Assembly: GCA_029961745.1 (NCBI GenBank)
Contig: CP124680.1
Coordinates: forward strand, 3,658,001-3,722,000
Source of the DNA: Nocardioides sp. L-11A
GTDB taxonomy: Bacteria; Actinomycetota; Actinomycetes; Propionibacteriales; Nocardioidaceae
Direction: 5' to 3'
Length of the DNA: 64,000 nucleotides
Below, in pieces: positions 32,666 through 40,786 of the stretch (its first letter is position 1; every line of letters begins with the position of its first letter). A program made the translations under genes and the position numbers. The notes beneath the pieces were generated by a model that saw only the letters and a program-made list of their open reading frames with translations, was not told where the DNA came from and ran no database searches.

Positions 32666-33562
32666 ATGTTCGAGGAAGCCCAGTACTTCGCCCCGGTGAC
32701 CGCCGACGAGGACGGTTCGCTCAAGGTCCACCTCGGTGCCGACCACCCCGGCTTCGCCGACAGCGAGTACCGCGCCCGCCGCGACGCCCTCGCCACCCTC
32801 GCCAGCAACTGGCGTCCCGGCGAGCCCTGCCCCACGGCGGCGTACACCGAGGAGGAGCACGAGGTGTGGCGCGTGGTCAGCGAGGCGCTGGTGACCAAGC
32901 ACCGCGCGTACGGCTGCCGCGAGTTCCTCGACGGCAAGGAGTCGCTCGGCCTGCCGATCGACCGGATCCCCCAGCTGGCCGAGGTGAGCGAGTGGCTTGC
33001 GCCGCTGACCGGGTTCAGCTACCGCCCGGCCGCCGGCCTGGTCCCCCTGCGGGAGTTCTACGGCTCCCTCGCCGACAAGGCCTTCTGGTCGACCCAGTAC
33101 GTCCGCCATCACTCGGTGCCGCTCTACACCCCCGAGCCCGACGTGCTGCACGAGGTCGTCGGCCACGGCAACACCCTGGCCAACCCGCGCTTCACCGACC
33201 TCTACGAGCTCGCCGGCCGGGCCTCGCGCCGGGTGCGGACCACCGAGGCGCTGGAGTTCGTGAGCAAGGTCTTCTGGTTCACCCTGGAGTTCGGCGTGCT
33301 GTGGGAGGCCGGGGAGCTCAAGGCGTACGGCGCCGGCATCCTCTCCTCCCCCGGCGAGATCGAGGCGTTCCGCGGGATGACCATCCGCCCGCTCGAGATC
33401 GCCACCATGGGCACCCAGCTCTACGACATCACCGACTACCAGGACGTCCTCTACGTCGCGGAGTCGTTCACGCAGCTCGAGGACGTCGTCGGCGGGTTCT
33501 GGGCGGACTGCACCGACGACTCGATCGCCGCGATCCTCGCCCGCACCCCGGCGCACGCCTGA
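32666..33562 (+). CDS. phhA: Phenylalanine 4-monooxygenase
   Basis: This pterin-dependent non-haem iron enzyme converts phenylalanine to tyrosine with O2. Its 298 residues comprise only the catalytic domain of aromatic amino acid hydroxylases, as in bacteria. The iron facial triad is visible: two His in VLHEVVGHGNTL and Glu in WFTLEFGV; the pterin region is LTGFSYRPAAGLVPLREF. Tyr versus Trp hydroxylases are unlikely in this context. No pterin carbinolamine dehydratase gene lies beside it. It is probably controlled by the divergent AsnC regulator in response to Phe or Tyr. Confidence 0.95.
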   Translation: MFEEAQYFAPVTADEDGSLKVHLGADHPGFADSEYRARRDALATLASNWRPGEPCPTAAYTEEEHEVWRVVSEALVTKHRAYGCREFLDGKESLGLPIDRIPQLAEVSEWLAPLTGFSYRPAAGLVPLREFYGSLADKAFWSTQYVRHHSVPLYTPEPDVLHEVVGHGNTLANPRFTDLYELAGRASRRVRTTEALEFVSKVFWFTLEFGVLWEAGELKAYGAGILSSPGEIEAFRGMTIRPLEIATMGTQLYDITDYQDVLYVAESFTQLEDVVGGFWADCTDDSIAAILARTPAHA

Positions 33563-33571
33563 CCGATCCCC

Positions 33572-33634
33572 CGTCGCACCGGACATCCGGGTCGCGAATC
33601 GGCCGGATCGGGGACAGTCGCGTCCGGTGCGATG
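33572..33634. repeat. Palindromic element, copy B (61-nt family)
   Basis: A 13-bp stem (33572-33584 with 33622-33634, one G-T wobble) encloses a 37-nt interior with ATCCGGGT and CCGGATC at the same offsets as copy A (5074-5136). Several stem bases differ from copy A but on both arms, so pairing is kept. It lies between the convergent phhA and lysR gene ends (33562 and 33637). Confidence 0.8.
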
Positions 33635-33636
33635 CG

Positions 33637-34563
33637 TCAGGGACGGCGCGCGGCCCAGGCGACCAGCTCGCGGGCGGGCCCCTCGGGCGGGTGCGGACCG
33701 CCCTTCCACACCGCGTGGAGGCGGCGGGTGAGGTCGAGGCCGGTCACGGTGATCCGCACCAGCCGCCCGGTGGCCAGGTCGTCGCGGACGGCGTGCGCGC
33801 CGACCGCCGCGGGACCGGCGCCGGCGGCCACGGCGGCCCGGACCGCCGCCGTACTCGACAGCTCCAGCGCCGGCGTGGCGCGCGGCCGGTCGGCCAGCGC
33901 CCGCTCCAGCACGGTCCGGGTCCCCGACCCCGCCTCCCGTACGACGAGCGGCGTGGCCGCGAGCGTCTCGGCGCTCACGCGGCGGCGGGAGCGCAGCGCC
34001 CAGGAGTGCTGGGGGCCGACGACGACCACGAGCTCGTCGGTGCCGACCAGCCGTCGCCGCAGCCCGCGGGGCGCCTCCGGCCCCTCGACGAAGCCGAGCG
34101 CGACCTCACCCGCCTCCACGAGCTCGGCGACCCGCGCGGTGTTGGTCGCCGTCATGGTGACCTCGGTCGGCTGCTGACCGCGCTGGACCTGCTGGCCGCG
34201 CAGGCCCACCAGCCAGCCGGGCAGCAGGTGCTCGGCGATGGTGAGACTGGCCGCGATGTCCAGATGGCCGCGCCGGTCGGCCCGCAGCGCGGCGATGCCG
34301 GCGTCGAGCGCCTGGGCCGCATCGAGCACCCGGTCGGCCCACTGGACCACCAGCTCGCCGGTCGGTGTGAGCTCGGAGCCCCGCTTGCTGCGGGCGACCA
34401 GGGGCTCGCCGACGAGGGCCTCCATGGTGCGCACCCGCGAGGACGCGGCCTGCTGGCTGATCCCCAGCTCGGCGGCGGCCGTGCCCAGACTGCCGGTCCG
34501 TGCGACCACGACGAGCAGCTCCAGCGCCCGGAGATCGGGGACGTGAGGGGCCAGCACTCTCAC
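33637..34563 (-). CDS. LysR-family regulator divergent from fprA
   Basis: A 308-residue LysR protein with N-terminal helix-turn-helix (LRALELLVVVARTGSLGTAAAELGISQQAASSRVRTME) and a periplasmic-binding-like effector domain with GSGTRTVLERAL. The start is GTG at 34563 (MRVLAPHVPDL) or GTG at 34557; both lie in the strong dyad at 34559-34579, implying autoregulation with the DNA site overlapping its own start. It is similar to CysL/CbbR-type regulators. The likely target is the divergent fprA gene 70 bp away. Confidence 0.85.
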   Translation of the reverse strand: MRVLAPHVPDLRALELLVVVARTGSLGTAAAELGISQQAASSRVRTMEALVGEPLVARSKRGSELTPTGELVVQWADRVLDAAQALDAGIAALRADRRGHLDIAASLTIAEHLLPGWLVGLRGQQVQRGQQPTEVTMTATNTARVAELVEAGEVALGFVEGPEAPRGLRRRLVGTDELVVVVGPQHSWALRSRRRVSAETLAATPLVVREAGSGTRTVLERALADRPRATPALELSSTAAVRAAVAAGAGPAAVGAHAVRDDLATGRLVRITVTGLDLTRRLHAVWKGGPHPPEGPARELVAWAARRP

Positions 34564-34606
34564 AACATAACCTTGTGAGCACCCAACCACAACCTCGTTC
34601 TGTGAG
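34559..34606. promoter_or_regulatory. LysR-box pair between lysR and fprA
   Basis: A perfect dyad CTCACAA-N7-TTGTGAG (34559-34579, T-N11-A type) covers the regulator start codon. A second, weaker CACA-N9-TGTG site lies at about 34588-34605. Both face the fprA start at 34634, consistent with the recognition and activation sites of LysR proteins. Confidence 0.65.
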
Positions 34607-34633
34607 ACAGCGCGAACGACCAGACTCGTCGGC

Positions 34634-35968
34634 ATGACTCTCCGCGTAGCGATCGTGGGCGGCGGCCCGGCCGGCATCTACGCCGCCGACATCCTCACCA
34701 AGTCCGAGACCCCGGTCTCCGTCGACATCCTCGAGCGGCTGCCCGCGCCCTTCGGCCTGGTCCGGTACGGCGTCGCGCCGGACCACCCCCGGATCAAGGA
34801 GATCATCAAGGCGCTCCAGCGGGTGATCGCCAAGCCCGAGGTCCGCTTCCTCGGCAACGTCGAGTACGGCGTCGACGTGAAGCTCGAGGATCTGCGCGAG
34901 TTCTACGACGCCGTTGTCGTCTCCACCGGCGCCATGGCCGACCGCGACCTCGGCATCCCCGGCGAGGAGCACTCGCTCGGCGCCGCCGACTTCGTCTCCT
35001 GGTACGACGCGCACCCCGATGTCCCGCAGGAATGGCCGCTCGACGCGACCAGCGTCGCCGTCCTCGGCGTCGGCAATGTCGCCCTCGACGTCGCCCGCGT
35101 GCTCGCCAAGACCGGTGACGAGATGCTCGTGACCGACATCCCGCCCCACGTCCACGCCGGCCTGAGGGCGAAGACGATCACCGATGTGCACGTGTTCGCG
35201 CGCCGCGGCCCGGCGTACGCGAAGTTCTCGCCGCTGGAGCTGCGCGAGCTCAACCACTCGCCCAACGTCGAGGTGATCGTGCACCCCGAGGGCTTCGACG
35301 TCGACGAGCACGGCATGGCCCACATCGCCGAGCACAAGTCGCAGAAGATGGTGCTCAACACGCTCACCAGCTGGGTCGGCGCCGACCCCGTCGGCAAGCC
35401 GCACCGGATCCATCTGCACTTCGCCGAGGCACCCGTGGAGATCGTCACGGACGAGGCGGGCCAGGTGACCACGCTGCGTACCGAGCGCACCCACTCTCCG
35501 AACGCCGACGGCCGGGTCGAGGGCACCGGCGAGATCACCGACTGGGAGGTGCAGCAGGTCTATCGTGCGATCGGCTACCGCAGCAGCGCGCTGCCCGGCC
35601 TGCCGTTCGACGAGCGTGCGGCCGTGATCCCCAACGACGGCGGCCGGGTGCTCGACCTCGACGGCACCCCGATCCCCGGCACCTATGTCACCGGCTGGAT
35701 CAAGCGCGGCCCGGTCGGTCTGATCGGGCACACCAAGAGCGACGCCGCCGAGACCGTCGGCCACCTTCTGGCCGAGACCCGGGCGACCGCCACCGCGCGC
35801 CGGCCCGAGGACGTCGACGCCTACCTCGCCGAGCGCGACGTCGAGGTCGTCACCCACACCGCCTGGGAGCGGATCGACGCCCACGAGATCACGCTGGGCG
35901 AGGCCGAGGGCCGGGTCCGGGTGAAGGTGGCGACCCGCGCCGGGATGCTGGGTGCCGCCCGGCCCTGA
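34634..35968 (+). CDS. fprA: Ferredoxin-NADP+ reductase, FprA type
   Basis: This FAD enzyme transfers electrons between NADPH and ferredoxins, for example to feed cytochrome P450s or Fe-S assembly. It has 444 residues like mycobacterial FprA and mammalian adrenodoxin reductase: FAD motif VGGGPAGIYAAD, VRYGVAPDHP, NADP motif GVGNVALDVARVL, ARRGPAYAKFSPLELREL and the C-terminal GWIKRGPVGLIGHTKSDA. No ferredoxin or P450 gene is adjacent. A strong terminator follows. Regulation by the divergent LysR is likely. Confidence 0.95.
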   Translation: MTLRVAIVGGGPAGIYAADILTKSETPVSVDILERLPAPFGLVRYGVAPDHPRIKEIIKALQRVIAKPEVRFLGNVEYGVDVKLEDLREFYDAVVVSTGAMADRDLGIPGEEHSLGAADFVSWYDAHPDVPQEWPLDATSVAVLGVGNVALDVARVLAKTGDEMLVTDIPPHVHAGLRAKTITDVHVFARRGPAYAKFSPLELRELNHSPNVEVIVHPEGFDVDEHGMAHIAEHKSQKMVLNTLTSWVGADPVGKPHRIHLHFAEAPVEIVTDEAGQVTTLRTERTHSPNADGRVEGTGEITDWEVQQVYRAIGYRSSALPGLPFDERAAVIPNDGGRVLDLDGTPIPGTYVTGWIKRGPVGLIGHTKSDAAETVGHLLAETRATATARRPEDVDAYLAERDVEVVTHTAWERIDAHEITLGEAEGRVRVKVATRAGMLGAARP

Positions 35969-35988
35969 GCCGACCGACCCCCGCCGCG

Positions 35989-36027
35989 ACGTGGCCCCTC
36001 CCACCGGGAGGGGCCACGTGCATTTTT
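35989..36027 (+). terminator. Strong rho-independent terminator behind fprA
   Basis: A perfect 14-bp GC-rich stem (ACGTGGCCCCTCCC at 35989-36002, complement 36006-36019) with a 3-nt loop is followed by T5 at 36023-36027. It is the most canonical intrinsic terminator in the window and insulates fprA from the next operon. Confidence 0.93.
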
Positions 36028-36072
36028 GCGGCCCGCCCGCGGCGCGACGGCGCGGCACATCCCTTCCGCTCA

Positions 36073-36105
36073 AAGTATCTTAGTGATAAGCTAATCATCA
36101 CTAAG
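36073..36105. promoter_or_regulatory. MarR-type operator upstream of the M24-ABC operon
   Basis: An AT-rich island in GC-rich DNA. AAGTATCTTAGTGAT (36073-36087) overlaps a dyad CTTAGTGAT (36079-36087) / ATCACTAAG (36097-36105). AAGTATCTTAGT recurs upstream of the MarR gene at 40610, and AAGTATCT recurs on the minus strand before the second MarR gene. The operon start codon is at 36154. Confidence 0.75.
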
Positions 36106-36153
36106 GCAAATCGACGGGCCTCCGGAGACGGCGGCCGGGCGGAGGAGAACGAC

Positions 36154-37377
36154 GTGACAACCGCGCAGTCCGAGCGCAGCTACCGGTGGACCCGCACGCA
36201 CGCCTTCATGGACGACCGGGGCCTCGACGGCCTCCTCGTCTTCGGGAGCGACCGCAGCGATCGCTACGACGCAGGGCAGTACCTGGGGAACGACCGCCGC
36301 TACCAGCACCTCGTCGTCCCGCGCGACGGCGACCCGGTGATGATCGGGTTCTCCGCCCAGGTCGCTGCGCAGAACATGCTCAGCAAGGAGCGGGAGCTCG
36401 ACAGCTGGATCGACGACCTGCGCATCGGCCGACACACCGTGCTGATGCCCCAGGTGGTCGAGGAGCTCGGCCTGGCCGGTCGGCGGCTCGGCGTCATCGG
36501 ACTGGGCTGGGGCTCGCCCTTCGCCGCGGGCGGATGGGTCCCGAAGCCGACCTGGGAGGCCATCTCCGCACGTCTCGAGGGCACCGAGTTCGTCGACGTC
36601 ACCGCCGACTTCGGGCTGCTCATGGCCTGTCGCAGCGAGCGCGACCAGGAGCGGCTGGCGCGCGCCGCCGCGGCCGGCGACCAGGCGGTGCGCGTGGTGC
36701 GCGAGCTGGCCAAGCCCGGCGTCTCCGAGCGCGAGCTGTACGCCGCCGCCTACGCGTCGATGCTGTCCGACGGCATGCGCGTGACCTGGATGCTGATGCA
36801 GTCCGGCATCGACAACTACGCCTGGGGCGAGCCCTCCTGGCTCATCCGCGAGGAGCCATCGCGCGTCCTCGAGGACCAGGACATCGTCGGGTTCGAGATG
36901 TTCCCGACCTTCGCCGAGCTCAACACGCACATCAACGGCTCGGTGCTCGTGGGAGAGCCGCCGGCCGCGACCCTGCGGTGCGCCGAGATCGCCCGGACCG
37001 CCTACGAGGTGGGCCGCGACCTGCTGGCCCCCGGACGCTCCTTCCGCGAGGTGGCCGAGGCGATGGAGGAGCCGCTCGCCGAGGCCGGAGCCTGGCACAT
37101 CACTCCCCACGTGGCCGCCCTCAACCCGCTGCTGGCCGGCGGCGGCCTGGACGTCGGCATCGACCGCCAGGTCCCGGGGTTCGCCGAGCGCTTCCCGCAC
37201 GTCGACGCCGAGAACGCGCTCTTCGACTTCGAGATCCAGGAGGGGATGACCTTCTCGCTCCAGCCCGATGCCCGTCTCGGCCGGCACTGGGCACTGGTCG
37301 GCGGTGTCGTCGTGGCCACGGGCGGCGGTTGCCGCGAGCTCAACGAGGTGAGTCCCCATGTCCAGCACGGAGGTTGA
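36154..37377 (+). CDS. M24-family (creatinase/aminopeptidase fold) protein with degenerate metal site
   Basis: A 407-residue pita-bread protein with a creatinase-type N-domain (about 1-140) and an M24 C-domain. The five metal ligands of M24 peptidases (Asp, Asp, His, Glu, Glu) are not conserved: where SDxTR-like sequence is expected there is FPTFAELNTHING, the GHGxG His region reads WHITPHVAAL, and only the Glu of IQEGMTFSLQP is retained. A metal-free C-N or C-S hydrolase or lyase, as in creatinase, is more likely than a peptidase. GTG start at 36154 with GGAGGAG. It heads the ABC-importer operon, so it probably acts on the imported compound. Confidence 0.75.
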   Translation: MTTAQSERSYRWTRTHAFMDDRGLDGLLVFGSDRSDRYDAGQYLGNDRRYQHLVVPRDGDPVMIGFSAQVAAQNMLSKERELDSWIDDLRIGRHTVLMPQVVEELGLAGRRLGVIGLGWGSPFAAGGWVPKPTWEAISARLEGTEFVDVTADFGLLMACRSERDQERLARAAAAGDQAVRVVRELAKPGVSERELYAAAYASMLSDGMRVTWMLMQSGIDNYAWGEPSWLIREEPSRVLEDQDIVGFEMFPTFAELNTHINGSVLVGEPPAATLRCAEIARTAYEVGRDLLAPGRSFREVAEAMEEPLAEAGAWHITPHVAALNPLLAGGGLDVGIDRQVPGFAERFPHVDAENALFDFEIQEGMTFSLQPDARLGRHWALVGGVVVATGGGCRELNEVSPHVQHGG

Positions 37378-37381
37378 GCCG

Positions 37382-38185
37382 ATGGCTCCGGCCACGGGCG
37401 CGGACGTGCCACCCGCCATCGCCGTCCGCGCGGCCACGAAGGTGTTCGGCGTGCGGGGCCGCGACACGGTGCATGCCGTCGACCCGGTCGACCTGACCAT
37501 CGAGAAGGGCGAGTTCGTCGCGCTCCTGGGCCCGAGCGGATGCGGCAAGAGCACGCTGCTCTCGATGATCGCCGGCCTCACGCCGGCGACCACGGGCGAC
37601 GTCGTCGTCGACGGCCGGGCCGTCGCGGCGCCCCTGACCGACCTGGGCTTCGTCTTCCAGAAGGACCTGCTGCTGCCCTGGCGCGACGTCCTGTCCAATG
37701 TGCTCGTCCAGTTCGAGATGCGGGGCGAGCGCACCGACCGGCACCGCGAGACCGCGCTCGGGCTGCTCCGCTCCGTCGGCCTGGAGGGCATGGAGCGACG
37801 ACTCCCCCACGAGCTCTCGGGCGGCATGCGCCAGCGGGTGGCGATCTGCCGCGCGCTGGTCCACGACCCGCCGCTGCTGCTCCTCGACGAGCCGCTCGGC
37901 GCCCTCGACGCGCTGACCCGTGACCAGCTGCGCATCGACATCCAGCGGATCTGGTCCCGCGACCGCAAGACGGCCGTGCTCGTCACCCATGACATCGAGG
38001 AGGCGGTCTTCCTCGCCCAGCGGGTGATCGTGATGACGCCGCGGCCGGGCCGGATCCACGCCGACATCCCGATCGAGCTGCCCTTCCCGCGGCGCCTGGA
38101 GGTCAAGGAGACACCGGAGTTCCTGGGCTACGTCCGGACCATCCGCGAGCAGTTCGAGGCGCTGGGGGTCATCCATGAGGACTGA
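37382..38185 (+). CDS. ABC importer ATPase (NitT/TauT type)
   Basis: A 267-residue ABC ATPase with Walker A GPSGCGKST, FVFQKDLLLPWRDV (Q-loop), signature SGGMRQR and Walker B LLLDEPLGALDAL, with the switch His in VTHDIEEA. The ATG at 37382 has GGAGG 8 nt upstream; the alternative ATG at 37358 lies inside the preceding gene and has no site. It overlaps the permease gene by 11 nt. It belongs to the nitrate/sulfonate/aromatic-acid subgroup like the system at 28-31 kb but is not a recent copy. Confidence 0.92.
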   Translation: MAPATGADVPPAIAVRAATKVFGVRGRDTVHAVDPVDLTIEKGEFVALLGPSGCGKSTLLSMIAGLTPATTGDVVVDGRAVAAPLTDLGFVFQKDLLLPWRDVLSNVLVQFEMRGERTDRHRETALGLLRSVGLEGMERRLPHELSGGMRQRVAICRALVHDPPLLLLDEPLGALDALTRDQLRIDIQRIWSRDRKTAVLVTHDIEEAVFLAQRVIVMTPRPGRIHADIPIELPFPRRLEVKETPEFLGYVRTIREQFEALGVIHED

Positions 38186-38957
38186 GGCGGTACGCCGCGC
38201 GCTCGGCGGTGCCCTGTGGCCGCTCATCTCGTTCGGCGCGATCCTGCTCGCGTGGGAGCTGGTCGCCCGGCTCGGCAGCGTGCCCGACTACATGCTCCCG
38301 TCGGTGAGCCAGGTGGTCGAGCGCGGCTGGGAGACCCGCGACCTGCTGATGACCCACGGCCGGTGGACGATCCTGGAGATCCTCGGCGGCTTCGCTCTCA
38401 GCGCGCTGATCGCGATCCCGCTCGGGATGGTCATCGTGACCTCGCGCCTGCTGGAGCGGCTGCTCTACCCGCCGATCGTCGCCCTCAACAGCGTGCCCAA
38501 GGTCGGCCTGGCCCCGCTCTTCGTCGTGTGGTTCGGCTTCGGCATGGCGCCGACCATCGCGATGACCGCGCTGGTGACCTTCTTCCCGCTGCTGGTCAAC
38601 ACGGTGATGGGGCTGCGCAGCGTCGACGCCGAGATGATCCACCTCGCGCGGGTCATGGCGGCGACCCGGCTGCGCCTGTTCTTGAAGGTGCGCCTCCCGC
38701 ACGCGCTGCCCAGCATCTTCGCCGGCCTCAAGGTCGCGACCAGCCTCGCCGTCATCGGCGCGCTCGTGAGCGAGTTCATCGCCTCCGACCGCGGCTGGGG
38801 ATATGTGCTGGTCTCTGCCGGCGGCCAGCTCGACACGGCGCTGATCTTCGCCGTGATGATCCTGCTGTCCGCGGTCGCGACCGCCTTCTTCTATCTCGTG
38901 GCCGCCGTCGAGCGGCTCGTCGTCCCCTGGCACTCCTCCCAGCGGCAACCCCACTGA
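38175..38957 (+). CDS. ABC importer permease (NitT/TauT type)
   Basis: A 260-residue inner-membrane permease with six predicted helices. The coupling loop is MGLRSVDAEMIHLARVMAATRLRLF with LPHALPSIFAGLK. It overlaps the ATPase gene by 11 nt and is 45 bp before the binding-protein gene. In the order ATPase-permease-binding protein it completes a dedicated importer. Confidence 0.9.
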   Translation: MRTEAVRRALGGALWPLISFGAILLAWELVARLGSVPDYMLPSVSQVVERGWETRDLLMTHGRWTILEILGGFALSALIAIPLGMVIVTSRLLERLLYPPIVALNSVPKVGLAPLFVVWFGFGMAPTIAMTALVTFFPLLVNTVMGLRSVDAEMIHLARVMAATRLRLFLKVRLPHALPSIFAGLKVATSLAVIGALVSEFIASDRGWGYVLVSAGGQLDTALIFAVMILLSAVATAFFYLVAAVERLVVPWHSSQRQPH

Positions 38958-39002
38958 CGCCTCGCACCCCCGGGCACGTCTCACACGAAAGGCACGACAC
39001 TC

Positions 39003-40001
39003 ATGACACGTACGATCGCCGCCGTCGCGGGCGCCGCCGTCCTCACCTGCGCCCTCAGCGCATGCGGTGGGGCCTCCGGCGACAGCACCGATTCCTCGAC
39101 CGACAAGGTGACCCTGCGCCTCGGCGCCATCCTGACCGCGAAGGAGGCGCCCTACTTCCTCGGCATCGAGCGCGGCTGCTTCGCGGACCGGGACATCGAC
39201 GTCGACATCGCTGAGGGCAAGGGGTCCAGCTCGACCGTCCAGACCGTGGCCAGCGGTGCCGACGAGTTCGGCCAGGCCGACCCGTCCACGATGATCGGAC
39301 TCGCGGCCAAGGGAGCGAAGGTCAAGGCGGTGCTGTCGTACCTCGACATCAGCCCGCTGTCGGTCCTGGTTCCCAGCGACAGCGACATCACCGACCTGGC
39401 CGACCTGGAGGGGAAGAAGCTCGCCTTCACCGCGGGCGACTCCCCCAGCACCCTCTTCCCCGCGCTGGCCGAGGTCAACGGCCTCGCCCAGGACCGGGTC
39501 GAGATGGTCAACATGAACATCCAGGTGAAGATGACCGCCATCCTCCAGCGCAAGGTCGACGCGATGCTGGGCCTCAGCTTCATGGCCGCCAACCTGTCGG
39601 AGAAGGGCCTGGAGTCCGAGCCGCTGCTGTATGCCGACCACGGGGTGACCCTGCCCGGCGACGTCATCATCACCAGCGACGCGCTGATCGAGAAGGACCC
39701 CGACCTCGTCGACCGGTTCGTCGCGGCGACGGCCTGCGCCAAGGAGGCCGCCATGGCGGACCCGGACGCCGCGGTGGCGGCCTTCACCAAGGCCAACTCC
39801 GCCTATCCGGCCAGCGGCGCGGAGAAGGAGTTCGCCCTGGTCGACGAGCTGTTCGCCGAGCCCGCGGACGGCGCGCCGGTCGGCACCATCTCCGAGGACC
39901 TCTTCCGCAGCGGCTACGACTTCCTCGTCACCCACGCCGACGTCCCCGCGGGCAAGGACGTCGGCACCTTCTTCACCAACGCGCACGTCCCGCAGGACTG
40001 A
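39003..40001 (+). CDS. ABC importer substrate-binding lipoprotein
   Basis: A 332-residue binding protein with signal peptide and lipobox LSAC (Cys21), in the NMT1/SsuA-like family: KEAPYFLGIERGCFADRDIDV, GADEFGQADPSTMI and LADLEGKKLAFTAGD. Proteins with this A-x-Y-F/FLG-x-ERGxF pattern bind aromatic carboxylates, sulfonates or pyrimidine precursors. It is the last gene of the M24-ABC operon and converges with the MarR gene through a shared hairpin. Confidence 0.88.
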   Translation: MTRTIAAVAGAAVLTCALSACGGASGDSTDSSTDKVTLRLGAILTAKEAPYFLGIERGCFADRDIDVDIAEGKGSSSTVQTVASGADEFGQADPSTMIGLAAKGAKVKAVLSYLDISPLSVLVPSDSDITDLADLEGKKLAFTAGDSPSTLFPALAEVNGLAQDRVEMVNMNIQVKMTAILQRKVDAMLGLSFMAANLSEKGLESEPLLYADHGVTLPGDVIITSDALIEKDPDLVDRFVAATACAKEAAMADPDAAVAAFTKANSAYPASGAEKEFALVDELFAEPADGAPVGTISEDLFRSGYDFLVTHADVPAGKDVGTFFTNAHVPQD

Positions 40002-40035
40002 GCCACGACGGGACGCCACCGCGGGCAGCAGCGTC

Positions 40036-40069
40036 GAGCCGGTCGGTCACTCGGGTGACCGGCCGGCTC
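40036..40069. terminator. Bidirectional hairpin between binding-protein and marR genes
   Basis: A 15-bp stem (40036-40050 with 40055-40069, one wobble) with a 4-nt loop TCGG. The left arm contains the stop codon of the MarR gene (40047-40049), so it overlaps coding sequence on the minus strand and lies 35 bp behind the ABC operon on the plus strand. Confidence 0.75.
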
Positions 40070-40610
40070 GCTGCGTGTGTGCCTGCAGCGAGCGTCCCAG
40101 GGTGCGCAGCAGGTCGCACAGCACCTCGATCTCGTCGTCGCTGAGCTCGGCGAGCATCTCCCGCTCCGTGGTCACGTGGGCATCGACGACCTTGTCGATC
40201 AACTCGCGCCCACGGTCGGTGAGCTCGGCATGCACCACCCGGCGGTCCTCCTCGGAGCGCACCCGGCGCACCAGCCCGTCGGCCTCGGCCTTGTCGAGGC
40301 GCAGGGTGATGCCCCCCGTCGTCAGGAGCGACGACTCCGCCAGCTGGCCGGCGGTCTTGCGGTGCGGCGGACCCGAGCGCCGGAGATTGGCCAGCACGTC
40401 GAAGGACGCGAGCGTCAGGCCGTAGCGGTCGTCGACCTCGCGCAGGATCGAGCGCTGCACCGTGTTGATCCGGCTGATCCGGCCGAAGACCCCGATCGGG
40501 GATGCCTCCAGTGCGGGCCGTTGGACCGCCCACTGCGCGAGGATCTCGTCGACCTCGTCCGGTTCGGCTGCCGCGGCATGCCGCCGACGCGGACTGCTCT
40601 GGTCTGACAT
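40047..40610 (-). CDS. MarR-family regulator (paralogue 1)
   Basis: A 187-residue MarR regulator with a winged helix in the middle (GLTLASFDVLANLRRSGPPHRKTAGQLAESSLLTTGGITLRLDK) and the wing DRRVVHAELTDRGRELID. It is clearly paralogous to the MarR protein encoded at 49090: the segments SFDVLAxLRRxGxPxR, SLLxxxGITxRLDKxE and RRVVHxxLT align. The ATG at 40610 has AAGGAG 9 nt upstream and is preferred over the GTG at 40637. It is likely to sense an aromatic ligand and repress itself and the ABC operon through AAGTATCT sites. Confidence 0.88.
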   Translation of the reverse strand: MSDQSSPRRRHAAAAEPDEVDEILAQWAVQRPALEASPIGVFGRISRINTVQRSILREVDDRYGLTLASFDVLANLRRSGPPHRKTAGQLAESSLLTTGGITLRLDKAEADGLVRRVRSEEDRRVVHAELTDRGRELIDKVVDAHVTTEREMLAELSDDEIEVLCDLLRTLGRSLQAHTQRAGRSPE

Positions 40611-40648
40611 CGCGGGCGCTCCTTCACACGGCGACACCGAGTCGCGCG

Positions 40649-40671
40649 AGATACTTTGGTTGCAAGTATCT
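40649..40671. promoter_or_regulatory. MarR operator upstream of marR paralogue 1
   Basis: A perfect dyad AGATACTT (40649-40656) / AAGTATCT (40664-40671), 7-bp spacer, 39 bp before the MarR ATG at 40610. The right arm continues as TTAGTACT, parallel to TTAGTGAT of the site at 36073. This is the cleanest example of the shared motif. Confidence 0.75.
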
Positions 40672-40734
40672 TAGTACTGCAACGATCCCGTCGGAGGGTG
40701 ACACCGGTCTCGCCGCCGCAGCACGCGCACGCCA

Positions 40735-40770
40735 CGACGCCCCGCCCTCCCTGGGGAGGACGGGGCGTCG
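40735..40770 (-). terminator. Terminator hairpin behind the minus-strand catabolic operon
   Basis: A 10-bp perfect stem (CGACGCCCCG 40735-40744, complement 40761-40770) with an inner CCTCC/GGAGG extension. It lies 17 bp downstream of the flavin monooxygenase stop on the minus strand. It has no T tract; probably an I-shaped actinobacterial terminator. Confidence 0.7.
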
Positions 40771-40786
40771 GAGACCGGATCCGGAT

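Noticed and set aside
38958..39002. Separate promoter for the binding-protein gene
   Set aside because: Only a 45-bp gap with GAAAGG as ribosome site; no promoter motif, so it was kept in the operon.
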